Assembly (NCBI RefSeq): GCF_002836475.1
Contig: NZ_PJBJ01000027.1
Coordinates: 1 to 41,650, forward strand
Length of the DNA: 41,650 bases
Direction of reading: 5' to 3'
From: Flavobacterium sp. ALD4
Lineage (GTDB): Bacteria; Bacteroidota; Bacteroidia; Flavobacteriales; Flavobacteriaceae
Shown here: positions 36,801-41,650 of the stretch, piece by piece
How positions within the stretch are numbered: the stretch's first letter is position 1
Layout: each line of letters opens with the position of its first letter
Program-made: the position numbers and the translations under genes
The notes under the pieces: model-generated
The model's input: only the letters and a program-made list of their open reading frames with translations
What the model was told of the DNA's origin: nothing
Databases searched by the model: none

Positions 36801-36987
36801 TTTGTGATTCAATGATATCTGAATTGGCTCCAGTATAATTGGTGCGAATCGAAATTTGCGCAGGATCAATCGAAGGAAATTCTCGAACACCGAGGAAAGT
36901 GTAACCTATAATCCCGAATAGTACTATTGACAAGTTTATTACAATAGTAAATACGGGTCTTTTAATGCTGAATGTAGATAAACTCAT
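33892..36987 (-). CDS. Efflux RND transporter, inner-membrane pump (HAE1-type)
   Basis: A 1031-residue pump of the AcrB/MexB-like HAE1 group, driven by the proton gradient. N-terminal MSLSTFSIKRPVFTIVINLS is typical; there are 12 predicted membrane helices and two large periplasmic loops. The proton-relay aspartates of TM4 are Asp401-Asp402 in GLVVDDGIVVTENIYK. The second half repeats the fold, with GLVTKNGILIVEFANQ. Substrates cannot be read from sequence; HAE1 pumps export drugs, detergents and other amphiphiles. It is 76 bases after the adaptor gene and abuts the channel gene. Confidence 0.95.
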   Translation of the reverse strand: MSLSTFSIKRPVFTIVINLSIVLFGIIGYTFLGVREFPSIDPAQISIRTNYTGANSDIIESQITEPLEKAINSIDGIRNITSSSSQGSSSITVEFNLTKDLEEAANDVRDKVSQATRRLPQDIDAPPVVSKADANSDAIISMTVQSDTRSQLELSDYAENVISQRLETIPGVSGVQIWGQKRYAMRLWIDPIKLASYGCTVSEVRAALNQQNVELPSGKLTGDNTELTVKTVGNLATAEEFNSIIIRSDGDKTVRFSDIGSAVLGPENIETKLSQSGLPLIGLAIVPQPGANYLDISTAFYEQYEALKKDLPKDIHLNIALDNTIFVKKSVLEVAETLGISIFLVILIIYLFFRDWAIAFRPLIDIPVSLIATFFIMWLFGFSINVLTLLAIVLATGLVVDDGIVVTENIYKKVEEGMSPIKAAIKGSNEIFFAVLSISITLAAVFLPVIFLEGFVGRLFREFGVVISAAVLISAFVSLTLTPMLNAYLMKGGEQKKSKFYILTEPYFKKLNLNYADALSRFMKKKWLSFPILIACFGLIYVFFNLIQKETAPYDDRSSLILRMTAPEGSSYEYTDRFMQEISQLVDDSIPEKKVSLVVTSPGFGSSSVNSGFMRLSLKEPDERELSQDEIAEKLTKWTKLYPEAKTSVTQQPTIAVNRRGGLPVQYIIQAPNFAKLEEKIPLFMEEVENNATFSNSDVNLKFNKPEINVTINREKAESLGISVIDIAQTLQLSLSGQRFGYFMKNGKQYEVIGQFEQKDRAKPLDLTSMYVKNNKGQLIQMDNIISIEEQSKPPQLYHNNRYLSATVSAGLAPGKSINDGIEAMNEIKAKVLDDTFTTDLGGESRDFVESSSNTSFAFGLALLLIFLILAAQFESFIDPFIIILTVPMAVAGALFSLWLFDQTWNIFSQIGTVMLIGLVTKNGILIVEFANQLREQGKPKLEAILEASEARLRPILMTSLAISLGALPIAMSLGAASTSRIGMGVVIVGGTIFSLVLTLFIIPALYFMWSKAKKHYPEFEHIEEYENESK

Positions 36988-37063
36988 TTAGATTTAAATT
37001 TGTGATTTTTTGTTTAATCCAGATATGCTACGAACGGATTTCGATTGCTGTTTGGACCGAAAT

Positions 37064-38122
37064 TTACTTAATTATCACTTTTACCGGGGCATCATTCTTC
37101 AAAGACATGATACCGCTGGTAATAACGGTATCACCCGCTTTTAGACCCGATAATACAATAAGAGAAGCATCTGTTCTGGTAGCTGTTTCTATCATTACTT
37201 CTTTGGCCTTTCCAAACTCAGAAATAAAAATCTTCTTCCCGTTTTGTACAGGAATAACCGCTTCTGTTGGGACTAAAATGGCATCTTTAATAATGTCTAA
37301 AGGCAATTCGACATTGGCGAAAGTACCCGGTAACAATTTTCCTTCTTTGTTCTCTGCTATAGCTCTTACCTGCAGCGTTCTTGTTGCAATTTCAACAGTG
37401 GGCTCTATGGCATATATTTTAGCACTGTACTCTTCAGTAGATCCAGTAACTGTAAAACTGATGATCGTATTCATTTTGACATCCAAAGCATATTTTTCAG
37501 GGATAGAAAAAGTGATTTTTAGTTTACCAACATTAACTAGTTTTGCCACTAAAATAGCTGGCGTTATATAGGTTCCAACAGAAATAGAACGCAACCCTAT
37601 TTTTCCTGAAAAGGGTGCTCTTACTGCGGTTTTAGCAATTTGGGCTTTTATTAATTGGCCTTGTGCTTTTGTAGAAGCATATTCGGCTCTTGCTACATCA
37701 TACTCTTCTTGACTTATCGCTTCTTTTTGTAATAGAAGTTTGGCTCTTCTTTCGTTTTCTGAAGCCAGGCTTTGTTTGGTGTTCGCTTGACTGAGTTGGG
37801 CCCTTAACTCTATGTCATTTACTTTAAAAAGCAATTGTCCTTTACTGACATTAGTTCCTTCCTGAAAATTGATGCTTTCCACAATTCCAGAAACTTCTGA
37901 GCGAATCTCCACTTGTTCATTTGCTTCAACAGAACCAGAAAGGGAAAGTTTATTATCAAATGTCTGTGGATGGGCAATGATTCCGCTTACTTTCATCGCA
38001 GCGGTCGAACCAGATGTTCCTGCAGAGTCGTTTGAATTACTTTTGTTTTCAAGTATTCTGTAAGTAATAAAAGCACCAAAACCGACAATTAATAAGGTGT
38101 AAAAGAAGTATTTTAATTTCAT
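37064..38122 (-). CDS. Efflux RND periplasmic adaptor (membrane fusion protein)
   Basis: A 352-residue HlyD/MFP-family adaptor. An N-terminal membrane anchor (YFFYTLLIVGFGAFITYRIL) is followed by the lipoyl half-motif VEIRSEVSGIVESINFQEGT, a short alpha-hairpin (about 110-150, AQLSQANTKQSLASENERRA), the second lipoyl half (VRAPFSGKIGLRSISVGTYI) and beta-barrel and membrane-proximal domains. It links the pump to the TolC-like channel in the periplasm. It is the first gene of the operon; the upstream gap has palindromes over a possible promoter. Confidence 0.93.
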   Translation of the reverse strand: MKLKYFFYTLLIVGFGAFITYRILENKSNSNDSAGTSGSTAAMKVSGIIAHPQTFDNKLSLSGSVEANEQVEIRSEVSGIVESINFQEGTNVSKGQLLFKVNDIELRAQLSQANTKQSLASENERRAKLLLQKEAISQEEYDVARAEYASTKAQGQLIKAQIAKTAVRAPFSGKIGLRSISVGTYITPAILVAKLVNVGKLKITFSIPEKYALDVKMNTIISFTVTGSTEEYSAKIYAIEPTVEIATRTLQVRAIAENKEGKLLPGTFANVELPLDIIKDAILVPTEAVIPVQNGKKIFISEFGKAKEVMIETATRTDASLIVLSGLKAGDTVITSGIMSLKNDAPVKVIIK

Positions 38123-38207
38123 AACATATTGCGTAAAGAAGTATTATTTTTGATTGAACTAAAGGGGCACTATCCCCAATTGAATAAAGGTTTAAATGGC
38201 GTTATAC

Positions 38208-38226
38208 ATTTGTACATACAAATATA
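38208..38226 (-). promoter_or_regulatory. Palindrome over the candidate promoter of the RND operon
   Basis: ATTTGTA-CA-TACAAAT (38208-38223) is a 7-bp perfect inverted repeat with a 2-base spacer. On the minus strand it overlaps a -7 element TATATTTG (38219-38226), about 97 bases before the adaptor ATG. This placement is typical of a repressor operator. No TetR- or MarR-type gene lies in the window near it. Confidence 0.5.
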
Positions 38227-38284
38227 TAATATAGAACTAATTAAATACTATCTATTCTCCAGTATTTACTTATAAAGTAATATA

Positions 38285-38298
38285 TACATCGGTATGTA
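38285..38298. promoter_or_regulatory. Second small inverted repeat upstream of the RND operon
   Basis: TACAT-CGGT-ATGTA is an inverted repeat about 60 bases further upstream of the first palindrome. It shares TACAT/ATGTA-type half-sites with TetR-family operators and with the first palindrome. It could also lie in the 3' region of recG without function. Confidence 0.3.
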
Positions 38299-38358
38299 AT
38301 GTAAATGTTAAAGTTTAGGAACTGAAAAATAGGGTAGTTAAGAAAGTAGACAGACCTT

Positions 38359-40464
38359 TTAACTGATATAATTCCAGATATTTTTCTTTTTGGTCAGCTC
38401 AATGTAGACCGCTCTCAAAGTGGCGTGTTCCGGTTTTTGCAAGGGTGCATCAGCGGTAAGAATTTTGATTGCTTTTTCTCTGGCTAAAGCTAAAATGTCT
38501 CTATCACGTACAAGGTCAGCAATTTGAAGGTTAAGGACACCACTTTGTTGAGTACCCATCAAGTTTCCCGGACCGCGGAGCTTCAAATCGACTTCGGCAA
38601 TTTCAAAGCCATCATTAGTGCTTACCATTGTTTCCATGCGGGTTTTGCTATCAGAGCTTAATTTATGGCTCGTCATCAGGATGCAATAACTTTGGTCGGC
38701 ACCACGACCTACACGACCGCGCAATTGATGCAGTTGCGACAGACCGAAGCGCTCGGCACTTTCAATAATCATTACCGAAGCATTAGGAACATTTACTCCA
38801 ACTTCAATAACTGTTGTGGCGACCATAATGTTGGTTTTTCCATCTGAAAAACGTTTCATTTCGGCATCTTTATCGGCCGGTTTCATTTTTCCGTGCAAAA
38901 TAGAAATGGCATAATCTGGCAACGGAAAGTCGCGCGAAACACTTTCATAACCATCCATCAAATCTTTAAAATCCATTTTTGCAGATTCTTGTATCAGCGG
39001 ATAGACAATATATATTTGTCGGCCTAAAGCGATTTCATCCCGTATAAATTTCCATACTTTCAAGCGGTTGCTGTCAAAACGATGCACCGTTTGAATTGGT
39101 TTTCGTCCAGGAGGTAATTCGTCAATAACGGAGATGTCCAAATCACCGTATAAACTCATCGCGAGTGTTCGCGGAATAGGGGTGGCGGTCATTACCAAAA
39201 CGTGTGGCGGAATCGTATTTTTCTTCCACAATTTAGAACGCTGCTCTACTCCAAAACGATGCTGCTCATCAATGACAGCCAACCCTAAATTTTGGAATTT
39301 TACTTTATCTTCTAGTAAAGCATGTGTCCCAATCAAAAGGTGTAAACTACCGTTTTCTAATTCTTCATGGATTATTTTTCTAGCTGAAGTTTTAGTTGAA
39401 CCAGTAAGTATTTTTATATTGATATTAAGATTACTAGATAATTCTGAAAGCCCGATAAAATGCTGGTTTGCCAAGATTTCTGTCGGAGCCATCAAACAGG
39501 CCTGGAATCCATTATCGAGAGCCAGAAGCATACTCATAAAAGCTACAATCGTTTTTCCTGAACCTACATCCCCCTGTAATAAACGGTTCATTTGGGCATT
39601 GCTTCCCATGTCCGTTCTGATTTCTTTGATTACCCTTTTTTGTGCTCCTGTGAGTTCAAAAGGCAGGTGGTTTTGATAAAATTCATTGAAATTATCACCC
39701 ACTTTGGTAAAGGGATGTCCCTTTATTTTGTGTTTTTGAACCAGATTTTTGGTAATTAATTGCAACTGGATAAAGAACAATTCTTCAAATTTTAATCGGA
39801 ATTGGGCTTTCGCCAAAGCTTCTGCGCTTTTAGGAAAATGAATGTTGAATAAAGCAGCTTTTTTGGGAATCAACTGTAATTCCTGCATTAGATAATCGGG
39901 TAGGGTTTCTGTAAATAACTCTTGGGTCTCTAAGAACAGCTGTTGCATTAACTTATTGATCACCCGGTTTGAAATCCCACGATTGGTCAAGGTTTCTGTC
40001 GAAGGATATACAGGTTGCATGGCAGAACGCAAACTTTGCTCATGATCGCTCAGGGCTTCAATTTCAGGATGCGCCATATTATAAGCGCCGTTAAACGAAG
40101 TACATTTCCCGAAAACAACAGAAATTTCATTTAGTTTCAACGATTCGCGAATCCATTTTTGTCCTTGAAACCATACCAACTCCATCTGACCCGTATCATC
40201 TACAAAAGTGGCGACGAGGCGTTTCCTGCCTTTTGCAAATTCGACCGTTTTGATATTGATGATTTTACCGATGATTTGCACTTCGGCCGCATTATTTTGC
40301 AACTCGTTAATTTTGTAATAACGTGTTCGGTCAATGTACCGGTTTGGATATAAATTAATCAAATCCCGATACTTGTGAATTCCTAATTCCTTACGCAGCA
40401 ACTCCCCACGATTGGGACCAACGCCTTTTAGGTATTCGATTGGGGTAATTAAGAGGTTGCTCAT
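38359..40464 (-). CDS. recG: ATP-dependent DNA helicase RecG
   Basis: A 701-residue RecG, which remodels stalled replication forks and branched recombination intermediates. The N-terminal wedge/OB domain (about 1-230) contains LKGVGPNRGELLRKELGI. The superfamily 2 helicase core has Walker A GDVGSGKT (Lys304), the DEQH box (399-402, VIDEQHRFGVEQR), MTATPIPRTLAMSLYGD, and motif VI in QLHQLRGRVGRGADQSYCIL. The frame is open to 40653, but the first 63 residues would start upstream of the likely promoter (40533-40540) and do not resemble RecG, so the ATG at 40464 (MSNLLITPIEYLKGVG) is chosen. Confidence 0.95.
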   Translation of the reverse strand: MSNLLITPIEYLKGVGPNRGELLRKELGIHKYRDLINLYPNRYIDRTRYYKINELQNNAAEVQIIGKIINIKTVEFAKGRKRLVATFVDDTGQMELVWFQGQKWIRESLKLNEISVVFGKCTSFNGAYNMAHPEIEALSDHEQSLRSAMQPVYPSTETLTNRGISNRVINKLMQQLFLETQELFTETLPDYLMQELQLIPKKAALFNIHFPKSAEALAKAQFRLKFEELFFIQLQLITKNLVQKHKIKGHPFTKVGDNFNEFYQNHLPFELTGAQKRVIKEIRTDMGSNAQMNRLLQGDVGSGKTIVAFMSMLLALDNGFQACLMAPTEILANQHFIGLSELSSNLNINIKILTGSTKTSARKIIHEELENGSLHLLIGTHALLEDKVKFQNLGLAVIDEQHRFGVEQRSKLWKKNTIPPHVLVMTATPIPRTLAMSLYGDLDISVIDELPPGRKPIQTVHRFDSNRLKVWKFIRDEIALGRQIYIVYPLIQESAKMDFKDLMDGYESVSRDFPLPDYAISILHGKMKPADKDAEMKRFSDGKTNIMVATTVIEVGVNVPNASVMIIESAERFGLSQLHQLRGRVGRGADQSYCILMTSHKLSSDSKTRMETMVSTNDGFEIAEVDLKLRGPGNLMGTQQSGVLNLQIADLVRDRDILALAREKAIKILTADAPLQKPEHATLRAVYIELTKKKNIWNYIS

Positions 40465-40532
40465 GTCGGGTTTTCCAAGTTCAAAATTCCAAGTTGACGA
40501 TTCAATATTCAAACTTGTTTTTCTTATGGAAG

Positions 40533-40540
40533 CGAAGATA
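40533..40540 (-). promoter_or_regulatory. recG: Candidate -7 element for recG
   Basis: Minus-strand TATCTTCG, one base off TAnnTTTG and followed by C, 69 bases before the recG ATG. The same variant precedes porQ. No -33 TTG was found. Confidence 0.4.
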
Positions 40541-40790
40541 GTTTTAAATTGGGAATTTAGGAAATGAAGAAAGAAGGGAATGTGCTTATGAAATAATTTA
40601 ATATGAAAAAAGATAGTAGCTACATTAAACAGGTAAGATAAGGTTTCGTTCACTTTTTTTTAAGACAAGCGCATTTGGGAGAAATCATCTAATCTCTTTT
40701 CTTGAAAGTTATATTGATTATTTCAATCTAGTTAAAAAAGTAAATAAAATATTACTTTTTAAATAAAATGATGTATTTCATCGATTTTTT

Positions 40791-40822
40791 TTGTTGTTTT
40801 AACGGAATTGTACATACCTTTG
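40791..40822 (+). promoter_or_regulatory. Bacteroidota-type promoter for the CAP-domain lipoprotein gene
   Basis: TACCTTTG (40815-40822) matches TAnnTTTG, with TTG at 40791-40793 and 40794-40796, spacings of 21 and 18 bp. Transcription would start near 40829, leaving a leader of about 70 bases. The rest of the 436-base gap between recG and this gene is AT-rich and holds no further gene. Confidence 0.6.
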
Positions 40823-40900
40823 AAAAGAATTAGAACGAAGACAAATATAATTTTAAAGAAGTTTGCCCCACAATCTACCTTAAACTTAAACTACCAAATT

Positions 40901-41404
40901 ATGAAAACAAATTTACTTCGCTCGGTACTGCTAGCAGCAGTTATATTCACTTTAAATTCCTGTTCTTCTGATGCCTCTGAAGTGTCGACGGTAGAAGCAA
41001 AATCACAAGTTGTTGTAAATTATACTTATAGCCCTAGTGAATTGCAGACAATGAAACTAATAAACGACTATCGAGTAAGTGTTGGCCTAAGTGCTTTAGA
41101 GAAAATTAATTATATTTCAGTTCAATCAGAAGATCATGATGAGTACATGATCACTAATAATGTAGTTAACCATGATGGTTTTGTAGATCGCTCTGAAAAT
41201 ATTATAAAAACGCAGGGAGCAAAAACAGTTGGCGAGAACATAGCTTATAATTATAGTACACCTGAAGCAGCGGTTAATGCTTGGCTAAATAGTCCAAGTC
41301 ATAAAGAAAATATAGTTGGTAATTATACTCATTTTGGAATTTCAATAAGAGAAAATCCAGTAACTAATAAAAAATATTACACTAATATTTTTGCAAAAAT
41401 ATAA
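40901..41404 (+). CDS. CAP-domain (SCP/PR1-like) lipoprotein
   Basis: A 167-residue exported protein. The signal MKTNLLRSVLLAAVIFTLNS is followed by Cys-Ser-Ser, a lipobox with Cys21 as lipid site. The mature part is a CAP/SCP domain: LQTMKLINDYRVSVGLSALE, a VNHDGF with the conserved His, GENIAYNY, and AWLNSPSHKENIVGNYTHFG with the second conserved His. Bacterial CAP proteins (YkwD-like) are surface or periplasmic; their function is mostly unknown. The ATG at 40901 is preferred to the TTG frame beginning at 40808, which starts upstream of the predicted transcription start. A terminator follows. Confidence 0.92.
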   Translation: MKTNLLRSVLLAAVIFTLNSCSSDASEVSTVEAKSQVVVNYTYSPSELQTMKLINDYRVSVGLSALEKINYISVQSEDHDEYMITNNVVNHDGFVDRSENIIKTQGAKTVGENIAYNYSTPEAAVNAWLNSPSHKENIVGNYTHFGISIRENPVTNKKYYTNIFAKI

Positions 41405-41422
41405 TTAAATTTGTTTAGTTTG

Positions 41423-41462
41423 AAATAACCAGGATATCAGCTGATATTCTGGTTATTTTTTT
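41423..41462. terminator. Hairpin terminator between convergent CAP-protein and OmpA genes
   Basis: An 18-bp inverted repeat with one G-U pair, centred on CAGCTG (41441 is the first base of the right arm), followed by a T-run on the plus strand. It ends where the convergent OmpA-family gene stops, so it may serve both. Confidence 0.8.
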
Positions 41463-41650
41463 ATAACTCCATGATAATAAATTCGCTTCGTCTGTTTAGT
41501 TGATGCTCTTCTTCGGTACAGTCAACGTTGTCAGCACATTTATTTATGAGTTGGTTTTCCCCATATCCTTTAGCGGTTAAACGACCTTTATCCACTCCGT
41601 TTTCTATTAACCAAGCGATAGTTGATTGTGCTCTTCTGTCTGATAAAGAC
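41461..41650 (-). CDS. OmpA-family protein, C-terminal part only
   Basis: The minus-strand frame entering at the window edge gives 62 residues and ends at the TAA at 41461-41463. It reads LSDRRAQSTIAWLIENGVDK, then GRLTAKGYGENQLINKCADN, and ends LNRRSEFIIMEL. This is the end of an OmpA/MotB peptidoglycan-binding domain, with the diagnostic LSxRRA, GYGE and NRRxEF motifs. Cys residues in NKCADNVDCTEEEH fit the loop found in many Bacteroidota OmpA proteins. The N-terminal part, and so the full architecture (barrel, TPR, PD40 or other), is outside the window. Confidence 0.9.
   Translation of the reverse strand, partial: SLSDRRAQSTIAWLIENGVDKGRLTAKGYGENQLINKCADNVDCTEEEHQLNRRSEFIIMEL

Noticed and set aside
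37002..37571. A 189-codon plus-strand frame opposite the adaptor gene
   Set aside because: Antisense to a clear membrane-fusion protein; its hydrophobic look arises from the complement of the adaptor codons.
40465..40653. An N-terminal extension of RecG of 63 residues
   Set aside because: The extension would begin upstream of the likely promoter and does not resemble RecG; the short TTCCAAGTT direct repeat within it looks like intergenic sequence.
1..41650. CRISPR arrays, tRNA or rRNA genes, intact insertion sequences, prophage genes
   Set aside because: Both strands were read by eye; no regularly spaced repeats, tRNA T-loop/acceptor patterns, transposases or phage structural genes were seen. 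A formal tRNAscan or IS search was not possible.

Overview
The window reads as a chromosomal segment of a low-GC Bacteroidota bacterium, most likely Flavobacterium or a close relative. The evidence is the very AT-rich sequence, several promoters of the Bacteroidota type (TTG, then TAnnTTTG about 19-23 bp later), no clear Shine-Dalgarno sites, a PorQ-type protein of the type IX secretion system, and protein families typical of flavobacteria. No rRNA, tRNA, CRISPR array or intact insertion sequence was seen.

Layout. (1) 1-4.9 kb: a large membrane histidine kinase with a beta-propeller sensor, followed by about 1.7 kb of decayed DNA. That DNA holds three relics: a FISUMP/C-type-lectin-like protein, an Avd-like four-helix-bundle protein, and a second copy of the kinase C-terminus fused directly to the Avd-like relic. 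This looks like the wreck of a diversity-generating retroelement (DGR) cassette without its reverse transcriptase, and it is the most unusual part of the window. (2) 5-8.2 kb: a secreted amidase lipoprotein, then msrB and a frameshifted alpha/beta hydrolase on the opposite strand. (3) 8.4-15.7 kb: glycogen synthesis genes glgA-glgC-glgB ending at a strong terminator, then a GH31 alpha-glucosidase with its own promoter. (4) 15.8-23.1 kb: an M48 metalloprotease lipoprotein, a truncated UMF1-family transporter, lon, porQ, cmk and a nucleoside transporter. (5) 23.4-29.1 kb: rpsA, a small DUF5362-like membrane protein, a fasciclin protein and pheT on the minus strand. (6) 29.4-32.3 kb: an aldehyde dehydrogenase, a DUF779 protein and a convergent AraC-type regulator. 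(7) 32.6-38.1 kb: a complete tripartite RND efflux operon (adaptor, pump, outer-membrane channel) on the minus strand. (8) 38.4-41.65 kb: recG, a CAP-domain lipoprotein and the C-terminal end of an OmpA-family protein that runs off the window.

How the genes work together. GlgC makes ADP-glucose, GlgA polymerises it and GlgB branches the chain; the GH31 enzyme next door could release glucose from alpha-glucans. The ALDH/DUF779/AraC set looks like a self-contained aldehyde-response module. The RND genes form one pump. Lon, MsrB and the M48 protease belong to protein quality control or repair. Many intergenic hairpins followed by T-runs divide the region into short transcription units. Several reading frames that are open far upstream were trimmed to internal ATGs because terminators or promoters lie inside the extensions (porQ, rpsA, recG, the CAP protein, lon, the fasciclin protein and the TolC-like channel).
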